Below, one piece after another: positions 20,080 through 28,746 of a stretch of 64,000 nt of DNA (positions are counted from its first letter, which is position 1; every line of letters begins with the position of its first letter). The notes beneath the pieces were generated by a model. That model made no database searches and was not told the origin of the DNA. It was given only the letters and a program-made list of their open reading frames with translations. Both the position numbers and the translations under genes were made by a program. Where the stretch lies: the NCBI GenBank assembly GCA_016745315.1, contig CP066886.1, positions 2,325,501 to 2,389,500 of the forward strand, read 5' to 3'. This DNA comes from Arthrospira sp. PCC 9108 (GTDB lineage Bacteria > Cyanobacteriota > Cyanobacteriia > Cyanobacteriales > Microcoleaceae).

Positions 20080-20895
20080 TAAACCCTTATCCTGACAGCG
20101 ATAGCGGGTTATTACTCAACCCGATAACTATGCCTAGTTACTCAAATGTTACTCATAACTTAGTCCTAGCACAGGAAAATAATTTTGTCAACAGGTTGAT
20201 TACTCAGTCAACAAGCACAACTTAATCAATCTGTCAAATATCCATTCCTCCCCCTAACCAAACACCGATAGGGTAACTCCCTTGTGATAGCAGTCAATGG
20301 CAAGCCTATCGGTTCGTTCCTCACCATTGACTGCTATCACATCGGTCGCACCCCTAAGAGTGTTTGTTTCGGTTATGGGGGGAGGGTATGGCTCAAATTT
20401 CAAAACCCATAGGGGTAGTCAGATTATTAGTGAAATATTGAGGAGCCTACTCACTACCAACAAAATGCGATCGCATAATCTGAACTATCATCTACCGGAA
20501 CCAACCCGATACCCCTAAACAACTTTTCAACTGGTGACTTGTTTCGTTATCTCTCGCTGATACCTACATAATCCTAGAGAATTGCTTTACCAGCGACAAC
20601 GGTTATCCACATAATCCTAGGGAATTGACTCCCCATCGAAACCGATACCTACATACCGCTAGACAAGTCTCCAATTTATAGGGGTACTGAGTTCCGCACG
20701 GGATGATTACCCCTAATAGACGGGTTAAGGTTTTGGCTTAGGGTGTTTATTGTGGGTAAATTAGAGGCAAGCATTCATATAAATGATTTCCAGGCCTGGA
20801 AAACCAGGCCTGGAAACAAAAAATATGCAAGCACCCCCTACAGTCAGAAACCATAGGGGGCCATTTAAGTTATTGAGTTAGCTGTTAGCTGTTAG
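20080..20895. repeat. Left inverted terminal repeat of element B
   Basis: It is an inverted copy of 34690-35521 and of element A's 15660-16533. It contains no convincing gene. A perfect 17 bp inverted repeat (GTGATAGCAGTCAATGG with 23 bp spacer) lies at 20284-20340. A hairpin of CCAGGCCTGG units lies at 20789-20815. GGTATCG-type motifs occur between 20500 and 20700. The small gene at 20906 ends against it. Confidence 0.8.
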
Positions 20896-20905
20896 GGCTT
20901 AGGGT

Positions 20906-21226
20906 TTAGGGTTTACTGCACTTAGTAATCATAGCGTTAGCTACATCTATTAACTTGTCTACAGTAACTTGGTCAGATTTTCCAACGTAGATGTGATGAT
21001 TGACGCTACCATCCCACCCTTTGAGGTTCCAGTAGGTAAAACCATTGATTGAGAGTTTTTTGCACGCTGTAAATCGCTTTCCGTTAACCTCTAAAGCAAA
21101 AGATTTATTGGTTTCCAGATATTTAAACCATTCTAAAGAACCTACTTCAATACAGATATTACCATGACCTACCAGAAACCCTTTGTAAGACCCTGTTAGT
21201 GTGACTACCGGGAGTAGCTTAGGCAT
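20906..21226 (-). CDS. Element B small protein with YIGKS-like segment
   Basis: Start chosen at the ATG at 21226 (MPKLLPVVTL), overlapping the upstream stop (ATGCCTAA) exactly as in element A. It is about 106 residues. The C-terminal half reads NGFTYWNLKGW...HHIYVGKSDQ, similar in pattern to a small domain I recall in cyanobacterial mobile-element proteins. No catalytic motif is seen. It is the last gene of the minus block, against the terminal repeat. Confidence 0.65.
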   Translation of the reverse strand: MPKLLPVVTLTGSYKGFLVGHGNICIEVGSLEWFKYLETNKSFALEVNGKRFTACKKLSINGFTYWNLKGWDGSVNHHIYVGKSDQVTVDKLIDVANAMITKCSKP

Positions 21227-21503
21227 GAAAATCACCTCCCAGTAGGATATCGCTGTTATAGCCGTTAATGTTGAAATCAGAGGCAATAATGCCTGGTTGA
21301 GGTTGAGAGATAATTGGATACTGAGATTCTACCCATTTTTCGTGTACCGTCATAAAATCAACAGCGGCGTTATGAGCTATTTCGGCTAATGTCACCCTAG
21401 TATCCTGGTTAGCGTAGGGGATATCTCGTGACATCATTTGAATGTAAATCTCCCTAGCCATTTCTGCAATAACCATCATTTTTTCTTGTTTAAACTCATC
21501 CAT
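21219..21503 (-). CDS. Element B small protein, paralog of 15057-15329
   Basis: This 94-residue protein shares IPYANQDTRVTLAEIAHNAA and a VDFMTVHEKW stretch with element A. It is helical and has no recognised motif. A purine-rich AGGAG stretch lies about 8 bases upstream of the ATG (21503). It overlaps the following gene by eight bases. Strong conservation between two elements suggests a core element function. Function unknown. Confidence 0.7.
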   Translation of the reverse strand: MDEFKQEKMMVIAEMAREIYIQMMSRDIPYANQDTRVTLAEIAHNAAVDFMTVHEKWVESQYPIISQPQPGIIASDFNINGYNSDILLGGDFHA

Positions 21504-21534
21504 TTTTCTATCTCCTATTGATTGTTATCTGGAA

Positions 21535-21813
21535 TTAAAACTCGTCATAATCTTCCCCATAGTCTCCATTTTCGATTTCGTAATGATTCTGAATCTTTGC
21601 TTTAAGTAGCCTTTCGATACCTTTTAAAAGTTCCATTTCCGCCGACAAAAAATGTTCGTGGATTGCAATAAATTCCTCAATCTCATTAAATTTTTTGGGA
21701 GTTTTGGCAAGTTCTACTAAGTCGAGCAATCCCACAACATTAGGGTTTAATCGATTGCTCATGTAGCTATATTCTACTACGTTTAATCCGGGCGTACTTG
21801 ATTTGATTGACAT
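21535..21813 (-). CDS. Element B 92-residue hypothetical protein
   Basis: A small acidic helical protein with a heptad-like middle (FNEIEEFIAIHEHFLSAEME), so a coiled coil is plausible. Its relative in element A is truncated by an IS630 (14788-14952). It lies between an unknown 73-residue gene and the conserved pair at the terminal repeat. I do not recognise it. Confidence 0.6.
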   Translation of the reverse strand: MSIKSSTPGLNVVEYSYMSNRLNPNVVGLLDLVELAKTPKKFNEIEEFIAIHEHFLSAEMELLKGIERLLKAKIQNHYEIENGDYGEDYDEF

Positions 21814-21873
21814 GGATTTATCCTTTGATAGTGGTTAAGTTGTGATAGTTTAACGTCATTTCGGACGGGTTTG

Positions 21874-22095
21874 TTACTCAATTTTAGTCAGCAAATGTTT
21901 AATGTAATTAAGTTGTTTTAGGAGTAATTGTTCCTTTGCGACTGCCAGGGAATACTCGGTTTGACAATCATTCATTATTGTTATCAAAGTATCCTTAGCG
22001 TCTTGTTTGGTAGCATTGTAAATCGTGGTGTCTACCATTTGTTTAAACGTTTTAAACCTTGTTTGAGTAATAGCGTCAATGTTATTTTGAGTCAT
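21874..22095 (-). CDS. Element B 73-residue hypothetical protein
   Basis: A short helical protein with two predicted helices (ITQTRFKTFKQMV and KEQLLLKQLNYIKHLL). An AGGAGGG ribosome-binding site lies about 6 bases before the ATG. The upstream ATPase gene ends only 13 bases before it, so the two are probably co-transcribed. No family recognised. Confidence 0.6.
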   Translation of the reverse strand: MTQNNIDAITQTRFKTFKQMVDTTIYNATKQDAKDTLITIMNDCQTEYSLAVAKEQLLLKQLNYIKHLLTKIE

Positions 22096-22108
22096 TTTAA
22101 TTCCCTCC

Positions 22109-23308
22109 TTAAATAATTTGTTTCCAAACGTTTTTACCGTTTTGATTAATCATTGAATAGCCCCTGCTTTTCATTAGATTAGTCAACTCTGAAACATTAA
22201 CGCGACTATCAAGATATCCATCTGTTTTAGCTCTCTCAATGGCTTCTTTTAACGCTTTCGGGTCGATATCAGTTACAACCTCGGTTAACTCAGGACATCC
22301 CGCGTTAATTGCCTGATTGTTTTGTTTCATTTTTGCCTCAATACTTTGAGTGATAAAACTGTCTAAAAATTGTTCAGTACCTGATGATATAGTCAAGATT
22401 TTTTCATTAACAAAATCCCAGTAATCATTGAAGCGTTTAATTGATTCATTGATAGATAATTGATAAATCAATGAATGAGTGACAATAATTTCACTTGATA
22501 ACCTAGCGTTAATGATATCTTTTTTGTGTTTCTGTAGTTGTTTTTTGACCTTGCTGTATTGATTGCAGTTATCGATATTTCTCCAGAAAATTTCTAATTG
22601 AGATGATAATTTATCAAGCGTAATATCCTCTACATCGTTTAAATCACTTAACTCGTAACTATTCCCCCTATATTCCTCTGATGTCATAGTCTCTCGTTTT
22701 TTAAACCATATAGGAAACATCCGTCTTTTGAGTTCGTTTAACTCCCACAATGTCCACAATGGATGTATTGAATTAATCACCTTTAAAGCGAAAGCATTAA
22801 AAATCATGTTAGTTCCCGGTGTCTGACTACTGATGGTTATTCGGCTATTTTTGCGGTTTAACACCTTGAAAAGCGATAACATATTCTCATTTTCAATTAA
22901 TAAGCTAGGGGTGATATCTTCCCATACCAATATAAAATTTTTCTCAAATTCACATTGAAGGGGGTCATAAAATCGTTCATGTTGTATCTTGTTTCTCAGT
23001 GAAGCGAAAGTGCTATTAGCAAGCACCGAGGTTGTCTTGTATAGTTCAGATGCTACGGTAGCTATCTGTGACTTTCCAGTACCGCTAGACCCCCAAAGGA
23101 ACAGGATACCAGCGGTAGACATTAACGTTACTGGAGACGCTATAAACGAGGCGATAATTGGAAACTGAATATCAGGATATGGCAGAACACAGACAGCCCG
23201 TAAAACAGACTCTAATTGCTCACCCAGGTTGCCTTCTGTGATTATTTCTTCTAGTTCAGATGACATCTGACTTCTAATTAGTCTATAATCAATATAGTCC
23301 TCAGACAT
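22109..23308 (-). CDS. P-loop AAA-like ATPase of element B
   Basis: This 399-residue protein has Walker A GSSGTGKS at residues 73-80, a Walker B-like FILVWED at about 125-131, a sensor-1-like RITISSQT near 154-161 and a basic ELKRRMFPIWF segment that could supply an arginine finger. The C terminus (VNVSELTNLMKSRGYSMINQ) looks like a small winged-helix domain. Candidate roles are a replication helicase/initiator or a genome-packaging ATPase; the sequence alone does not decide. No primase or polymerase is seen in the element. It follows a hairpin at 23360-23381 and precedes two small genes. Confidence 0.7.
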   Translation of the reverse strand: MSEDYIDYRLIRSQMSSELEEIITEGNLGEQLESVLRAVCVLPYPDIQFPIIASFIASPVTLMSTAGILFLWGSSGTGKSQIATVASELYKTTSVLANSTFASLRNKIQHERFYDPLQCEFEKNFILVWEDITPSLLIENENMLSLFKVLNRKNSRITISSQTPGTNMIFNAFALKVINSIHPLWTLWELNELKRRMFPIWFKKRETMTSEEYRGNSYELSDLNDVEDITLDKLSSQLEIFWRNIDNCNQYSKVKKQLQKHKKDIINARLSSEIIVTHSLIYQLSINESIKRFNDYWDFVNEKILTISSGTEQFLDSFITQSIEAKMKQNNQAINAGCPELTEVVTDIDPKALKEAIERAKTDGYLDSRVNVSELTNLMKSRGYSMINQNGKNVWKQII

Positions 23309-23576
23309 GGTAGTAACCTCTTATCGCTCTTGACTTGTTGACATGGTATGGTGGTTATTCCCCCCTAAATATTTAGGGGGGATTTATTTGTGACTACATT
23401 AATCGCAGTAATTCAATTAATGCAATTAATACATTAGAATCAAGTTGTTTAACCTTGTTATAAAGACTCTCAAAGCTAGGGTCACAATCCAAAACCTTAG
23501 CCCCTTCTGTTAACCTTTCCTCGAAGGTTTTGTATTTTGCCTTTCCATTAAATCCCCCTTTTTTGCTGGATTTAGA

Positions 23577-23975
23577 CTAAATAAAGGTATCGATATCAGC
23601 GGCAGAATAGCCCGCTATATTGCTATCAAAAGGGGCGATATCCTCAATGTAGAATAGATTGACTCTTTCTATCTCTATATCATCCCCTGGCTCACTAGAC
23701 AGTATTTTGTTGGCAGGTCTTACCGCCGCCTGTCCTAGGTTGATAGTGGCAGTGAACATCATAGACCCGTCAGTTAATCCTGTATCGCTTTGGATTAACT
23801 TTAGCAATGCTAACTCTGGCATTGTAGGGTTATATTCCCGTTTTTTGCCCTGAAATTCCGTTTCGTATTTTTCAATGCAAAACCGAACAGCCATTAGTTC
23901 TTTATCACCTTGGGAATAACCCCAGTCTCTATCATTGAAATTCTGAAAATCCCCAGAAATACCCTTTCCGAACAC
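23577..23975 (-). CDS. Element B hypothetical protein, same frame as both neighbours
   Basis: This 132-codon frame starts at a GTG (VFGKGISGDF) and ends with TAG. It is acidic, with no motif I recognise. It lies in the same reading frame as the upstream gene (24431-24012), separated by a TAA and 12 codons. After its TAG the frame stays open for 60 more codons to 23394 (SKSSKKGGFNGKAKYKTFEE...LIELLRLM). The three parts could be one broken gene of about 345 codons, or separate short genes. Confidence 0.5.
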   Translation of the reverse strand: MFGKGISGDFQNFNDRDWGYSQGDKELMAVRFCIEKYETEFQGKKREYNPTMPELALLKLIQSDTGLTDGSMMFTATINLGQAAVRPANKILSSEPGDDIEIERVNLFYIEDIAPFDSNIAGYSAADIDTFI

Positions 23976-24011
23976 CCATAAATGGGGTGGCTTTATCCGT
24001 AGTTGTGTATA

Positions 24012-24431
24012 TTAAATGACCAGAAAAGTTCCTGTTTCACCGGGCTTAACTGCACTGCAATAACTAAATTTATCGTCCTGTTTTTTGCCGTAATAACCTA
24101 TTGACATTTTAGTTTTCCTTTGATGATTGATTGCTACGTTAGATATCATGTTGCAGATATTCCAAAACTGAGAGTTCCCGACTATAGAAACCCGTAGCAT
24201 CCCATTACTTAGCCTCGCTATACAGGAGCCTTGATAATCCCCTCTGGGAAAATAGCAGCCCGTGTATTCTTTAGTGAGGTCTCTAATTTTTTGGGTGTGG
24301 TGTTCCTTTATCGGTGTTACCATCCGATAAGCTATTTGAGCCGTTTCGGGCTTAAACAGATGTGGGTTGTAGGTGGCATTTACCAACTTCCCTGTGATGG
24401 TAAAAATGCCCTTATAATGCAGTTTATTCAT
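24012..24431 (-). CDS. Element B hypothetical protein (139 residues)
   Basis: The ATG overlaps the upstream nuclease stop (ATGAATAA), so translation is probably coupled. The N terminus (KLHYKGIFTITGKLVNATY) looks beta-rich. Cysteines occur at scattered positions without a zinc-finger pattern. A single-stranded-DNA-binding or recombination role would fit its place after a nuclease, but this is a guess. The frame continues beyond the TAA into the next gene. Confidence 0.5.
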   Translation of the reverse strand: MNKLHYKGIFTITGKLVNATYNPHLFKPETAQIAYRMVTPIKEHHTQKIRDLTKEYTGCYFPRGDYQGSCIARLSNGMLRVSIVGNSQFWNICNMISNVAINHQRKTKMSIGYYGKKQDDKFSYCSAVKPGETGTFLVI

Positions 24432-24852
24432 TATTTGCCTTCACAAAATTAGTTAATTCTCCCTGTTCTTTTAGGGTACGCAACAAATCATCAAGTACAT
24501 CAACGTTAGTAAGCGTGATACCCTGCCAGCGGTATGATTGCCCCCTAACAACAAACCAAGATTGATTAACTAAGCTAGGGTTAAGATATTGCAACAGTTG
24601 CATTTTTAACTTAAAAGCATCTGTTAATACTCCTTTGGCTTCAATGTAACGATTGAAAAATGGGGAGTAAAAATCCGGTGTCCAGGTGATGTTTTTCCAG
24701 GGTTTCTGATTTTCAATTAACGTCATCTTGGGATGAACAATTAATTGTTCATCGTATTTTTTCAAGAGATGATAAACTCTACACTCTAAAGCACTGGGGA
24801 AATAATGCCCGTCTATTTGTTGCCCTCGTGCATTGTACTTATTCATCTTCAT
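24424..24852 (-). CDS. DUF1064-like PD-(D/E)XK nuclease
   Basis: I place the start at the ATG at 24852, which overlaps the upstream stop in TGATGA and gives about 142 residues. The pattern is that of phage DUF1064 nucleases: NKYNARGQQIDGHYFPS, an ALECRVYHLL helix with the conserved glutamate, then WTPDFY and YIEAKG forming the D...ExK active site, and a following basic FKLKM. Known members are predicted Holliday-junction resolvase-like phage nucleases. It stands in a tight run of four overlapping minus-strand genes, which fits a DNA-processing module. Confidence 0.7.
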   Translation of the reverse strand: MKMNKYNARGQQIDGHYFPSALECRVYHLLKKYDEQLIVHPKMTLIENQKPWKNITWTPDFYSPFFNRYIEAKGVLTDAFKLKMQLLQYLNPSLVNQSWFVVRGQSYRWQGITLTNVDVLDDLLRTLKEQGELTNFVKANNE

Positions 24853-25193
24853 CACAAAAAACCTCTGTACTTTTTTTTCCTGTCGTCGGGCTCTCTGTCG
24901 CCGCCGTTTTCCGCCTGGTAAATATTCCATTCCTCTCGATAATATTCGAGACTTTCGCTCAAGATTTCCTCGAGTTTGTCGGGATGTAACGGAATCAATT
25001 TTTTGAGCAATTCCCCTATAAAATAGGAGATAAAGCCTTTGTCAAACTTAACAAGAGTGGATTGGTATTGTATCTCAGCTCGCTTGTAAGAAACGGGAAT
25101 TTTAATGTATCGGGAATGCCCTATATACATCAATGGCGTTAGCGTGATGTTTCTGAGGTTTAGCCTAACCTCAGTCCAGTGCCTAGTTTCCAT
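24852..25193 (-). CDS. Element B hypothetical protein upstream of the nuclease
   Basis: A 113-residue protein with a beta-rich N terminus and a helical C terminus (EELLKKLIPLHPDKLEEILS) ending in a basic tail. Its TGA overlaps the nuclease ATG. I recognise no family. The overlap suggests a shared DNA-metabolism role. Confidence 0.6.
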   Translation of the reverse strand: METRHWTEVRLNLRNITLTPLMYIGHSRYIKIPVSYKRAEIQYQSTLVKFDKGFISYFIGELLKKLIPLHPDKLEEILSESLEYYREEWNIYQAENGGDREPDDRKKKYRGFL

Positions 25194-25216
25194 GTCATAA
25201 TTGCCCTGTGCTTAGT

Positions 25217-25285
25217 GGCTACCGCTTATGTGCTTTTAAAATAGAGTCCCTAAAATAGAGTCCCTAAAAATTTACACATAAGCGG
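25217..25285. other. Large hairpin with internal 14 bp direct repeat
   Basis: Arms ACCGCTTATGTG and CACATAAGCGGT enclose two copies of AAAATAGAGTCCCT. On the plus strand the stem is followed by a T-rich run, but no plus-strand gene ends here. It lies between two minus-strand genes and may act as an RNA processing or attenuation structure. Confidence 0.5.
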
Positions 25286-25305
25286 TTTTGTTTTTTGGTG
25301 TGGGA

Positions 25306-25770
25306 TTAGTCCAACCAACTTGAGAACGGAGATGGCTCTGATACGTCATCCCCTAGACTCCCCTCGGAACTCAGTAGATGGTCTTCGAGGGCGTTAATAT
25401 CATCTTGGATGGCTCCCGTAACCTTACGAGGTAGCTTTACTCCACCTGCTTTTAATAGCGTCAGGATTGCGTTGGTGACTCGTTTAAGTGTGGCAATCTC
25501 TGAATATGTCAGATAAAAGGTATTTGAGTTGATAATCTCCGACGTTTGGAGTTTGTTGGTCAATGATTGAATTAATGAAGTTTTGGGGTAAGGAAGGTAA
25601 GTATTAACCAACTCCAGAAACTTAGTAAACTGATTAAACCGACTCAACGTCTCAATGTATTCTGTAGGAGTCAATACTTTATTAGTATTGACATTAGTTA
25701 CATTTTCTACAGTTACGCTACCTTCAATTGATTCTGTAACTGTATAGTTACCTTGCTCTTTTGAATTCAC
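25306..25770 (-). CDS. Element B hypothetical protein (154 residues)
   Basis: The first gene of the replication/processing block, after a terminator and an AT-rich leader of about 130 bases that probably holds its promoter. The N terminus is rich in T, V and N (SIEGSVTVENVTNVNTNK), followed by helices. The C terminus is acidic. It could be regulatory or DNA-binding; no helix-turn-helix is clear. Unrecognised. Confidence 0.6.
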   Translation of the reverse strand: MNSKEQGNYTVTESIEGSVTVENVTNVNTNKVLTPTEYIETLSRFNQFTKFLELVNTYLPYPKTSLIQSLTNKLQTSEIINSNTFYLTYSEIATLKRVTNAILTLLKAGGVKLPRKVTGAIQDDINALEDHLLSSEGSLGDDVSEPSPFSSWLD

Positions 25771-25901
25771 TGTATTTAATTAAAATTATCTTATCTAATT
25801 AATTTATTAAAAATAAACATAAATTATACAATTTACACTTATTTATAAAAATATCAAGTATTACATTAAGTATATATAGAATGTACAAATAATAACCAAT
25901 A

Positions 25902-25939
25902 CAAAAAACCCGTTAATCCTATTTTGTGATTTAACGGGT
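25902..25939 (-). terminator. Rho-independent terminator after the 25964-26605 gene
   Basis: On the minus strand ACCCGTTAA pairs with TTAACGGGT across a 14-base loop and is followed by a T6 run. It lies about 25 bases after the upstream stop and divides the structural-like genes from the replication-like block. Confidence 0.8.
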
Positions 25940-25963
25940 ATATAATTAGCAACAAGATAGTTA

Positions 25964-26605
25964 TTATGGTTTGTTGCCTGTTTTCTCAGGTAAAGCGCTA
26001 AGGTTTCCTTGTACTTGATTAGGTGCTTCAGTTTTACCTGTGGTTAGTTCTCCTAGGTTATCGAGGGTAATTTCAGATTCAGCCGGAATACGAAACATTG
26101 AGTTATAGGTTCTAATACTCGCGGGTTTTTTGCTCCAGTAATGAGCAAAAACATATAGCAAGGAATTAATCGAGAAAATTTGAGGAACTTTTAAACCAAT
26201 AAATCTTAGCTTCCTATCACCCGCGTTAGTTCCTGATGTGCGATATGTTCTCCATACTCCACCCATAGAGGCAGGAGCTTCTACAAAAATCTTTGTGTAC
26301 TCTATACGTTTCCATGACCTAACTCTAGCCCCTGGTATGATATTACGCCTATTAGCATTAGTTGATGTAGTTCCACTAACGGGAGGTCTCCAGATAGTTA
26401 AGTCTCGCACCAGGACGGGTTCCTGTGTTACGGCGTTATCGGATAGCGTATAAAGCAGCAACATAGGCATTGGGATAACATACTTTGATGTCTTGTCTAC
26501 TGGAGCCTCAACCATCAAACTCCTGCCGATACAAGTGCCTTTCGGTTCCGCTAGTTTAGCAACAAAATTTGCTTTATATTTATCGTAAGCATCATTTAAT
26601 GGCAT
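25964..26605 (-). CDS. Element B 213-residue protein, possible virion component
   Basis: The sequence is a beta-rich mix of hydrophobic strands (PMPMLLLYTLSD, KIFVEAPASMGGVW) with a proline/asparagine-rich C-terminal tail (NQVQGNLSALPEKTGNKP). No signal peptide, catalytic motif or known capsid motif is seen. It is expressed as a short unit with the 83-residue gene upstream and ends at a strong terminator, a pattern common for abundant structural proteins. A capsid role is an inference from context only. Confidence 0.5.
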   Translation of the reverse strand: MPLNDAYDKYKANFVAKLAEPKGTCIGRSLMVEAPVDKTSKYVIPMPMLLLYTLSDNAVTQEPVLVRDLTIWRPPVSGTTSTNANRRNIIPGARVRSWKRIEYTKIFVEAPASMGGVWRTYRTSGTNAGDRKLRFIGLKVPQIFSINSLLYVFAHYWSKKPASIRTYNSMFRIPAESEITLDNLGELTTGKTEAPNQVQGNLSALPEKTGNKP

Positions 26606-26685
26606 AATTTAACCTCATTAATTATCAAACAAAACCTTAGATAGGTAGACATTAACACTATTGTTGTCTACCTAGTTAATGAACC

Positions 26686-26937
26686 CTAGTCAACAAAAAC
26701 AGCAATAGCTTCTACATCGATAGAGCCATTAGTAGCATCCAAAACATCATCAGTAGGGATTGTTAGGGATACTGTCACAGCTCCAGTTGCCATGTTGCGG
26801 GTATAAGCTGTAACTACCGTTACACCATTAGGGTTTCTAGTTGCGTTTATTTGCGCTCTCTGAACCTGTTCAATAACTTCTAGCAATTGGTGTTCGAGAG
26901 TAGCACCATTAAGAGTTACGGGGCTTGCCATAGTCAT
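26686..26937 (-). CDS. Element B 83-residue protein, possible small structural protein
   Basis: A short protein with a helical N-terminal half (EHQLLEVIEQVQRAQINATR) and a beta-rich C-terminal half (TVVTAYTRNMATGAVTVSL). A GAGGT stretch stands about 6 bases upstream of the ATG. A hairpin (26642-26673, TAGGTAGACA arms) separates it from the 213-residue gene. Function unknown. Confidence 0.5.
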   Translation of the reverse strand: MTMASPVTLNGATLEHQLLEVIEQVQRAQINATRNPNGVTVVTAYTRNMATGAVTVSLTIPTDDVLDATNGSIDVEAIAVFVD

Positions 26938-27049
26938 TACCTCTAATAAATCAATAGTAATAAGATCACACCTATATCAGTTTGGTGTTAGTTATATTTT
27001 CGTTAAGGAAATGCTACATATATGTAGCTTCTATTTAATGAAAACTACA

Positions 27050-28746
27050 TTAGACTGTAGTTGGTGGTTGGTTCCCGGTTTTCATCTCTAACGATGTCCT
27101 CGTAGCTGTTCTGATTACATCATCTACCCAGCTAGGTTTATTCTCAAAATGTAAAGGAATTTTTACTTTAGACTTCCTAGGGTCTTTATACATTGCTAAA
27201 GCGGAACTTTCTCCCATATCGATTTTGGCTTGTTCAAACTTATCAATTAATTCCCAGTTAAGTATTTTGACCTCCGATATATACATTTTTGTTTCCTTTA
27301 TTCGTTTCGCATTTTCCCTACCGCCAAAACCTTTCCTTTCCTCAAATATCAAAGGGTAAACAATACTAGAATCTGTTAATTGTACTAAATCCTTACAAAT
27401 ACGTTCAGCATCTGACTTGCTAGATTCATTCACAAAAAATGAAAATTTCCTACCATTTCGCATATTGCAGGTTACTTTGATATTGCCTTTTGTGAACGCT
27501 GATTTACTAGGTTGAGTAAATATCCTTTGTAATTTATCCCAGGTTATTTTACTTCTTTCTACTGATGGGAGTTCTATTTGAGTTTTTGGTAATGTACTCC
27601 TACGTTCTTTAGTCCAATATGGAGGTTTTTTGTAGTTATATAAAATAAAGGTTAATTGAATTTTTAAATTACTACTATTCGGAACTTCAGAGATATCTCC
27701 AGACCCTACAAATTGCCCCATATCACGATTACCTAGTATTTCAGTTTGAGCTAACACATTTGCTACATTTTCTTGAAGGTTTCTTAATGATGATACTAGT
27801 CTAAATCGCTCTCCACCATTTTCTACAACCGCGTTAACTAATTGTTGTTGTCTATTTTCCTCAATGCGTTGTAATGCAATATATTCATCTAATCCTTGAG
27901 CAACTAAAATAATTGCTTCTTTACAGTTATCTGAGAATTCCTCCCAAAATTCTTCACTACTATCTTGATTCCAAATATTGTTAATATTTCCATCATATTT
28001 TTCTGGTAATTTCTCCCTAGCTTCCCTTCTCTGTTTACCGAAACTCCATTCTTCACCTTTTTCGTCACCCCACTTTTCAATCGTTCCTTTACCACCAGGA
28101 ACCATTGAAACAATAGCCGTTGCAAGTGTTGAAGGACTTTTATCTAAAAACATTTTAACAACCCGTCTACCATGTTTAAACAGTTGCCATGCTATGGCTT
28201 TCATAGCCATGTTAAATGACTGTTTAACGTATGAGCCGAAAGCTGTAGATACTTCCATAAGCATTTCAGGTCCTTGCTTAAGGCAATGTGCATAGCAGCG
28301 GCTTTGTTGATAAATGCAATACCAATGGTAGGCAATACTCCACAAACTAATTTACCTGCCATATTACCCAAAAAACCGGCGGTAGTACTAATAAATTGAT
28401 TAGCAATATTCATCATATTTTTGTCTATCTGTTCATCTGATATATTCCAGTTGAAATTCCAGAAACTATCCCAATTAGACGTGATAAATCGTGCTACTTT
28501 CTCAAAACTAAAGTTAGATAAAAACTTAGTAATTCCTTCCCATAACCAACCTCCAAAACTTTTGCCCCATTCAACTACTTTACCAGTTATTTTTGCCCAT
28601 AGCTTGCCAAACCAACCCATCTCTTGAGTAGATGTTCTCTGAGCTAAATTAACTTGTCTAACGCCATTCCTACCTATACTGCTACGGGTTTGACGGCTAG
28701 ACAAGCTACGAGTACTCCTTAGCATTCTTGCACTTCTGGCAACCAT
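27050..28746 (-). pseudogene. Large element B protein, split by a -1 frameshift near 28270
   Basis: The first frame (ATG at 28746) gives a basic N terminus, an amphipathic tryptophan-rich stretch (GWFGKLWAKITGKVVEW) and a hydrophobic segment (AGKLVCGVLPTIGIAF). It is sensible to LSKD at about 28274 and then becomes improbable. The second frame becomes sensible from GPEMLMEVSTAF and runs to 27050. The joined protein would be about 560 residues, probably membrane-associated in its first third. No standard slippery heptamer is seen at the junction, so mutation or sequence error is favoured over programmed shifting. It lies one base from the next gene. Confidence 0.55.

Noticed and set aside
20297..20518. 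Plus-strand 73-codon frame in the left terminal repeat
   Set aside because: It overlaps the conserved inverted repeat and is not conserved as protein in the other ends.
23360..23381. Terminator at the CCCCCCTAAATATTTAGGGGGG hairpin
   Set aside because: The stem is strong, but no T run follows on the minus strand where the genes end. Left as a hairpin only.
23394..24431. Stop-codon reassignment in element B
   Set aside because: TAA, TAG and TGA all end other element genes in expected places, so a changed code is not supported.
28270..28280. Programmed frameshift at the 28.27 kb overlap
   Set aside because: No X XXY YYZ heptamer is in phase near the switch; a simple indel is likelier.
28275..28345. 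The first 24 codons of the frame starting at 28345
   Set aside because: Residues there are improbable (many W, Y, C), and the other frame is sensible in the same stretch. The real join is near 28270.
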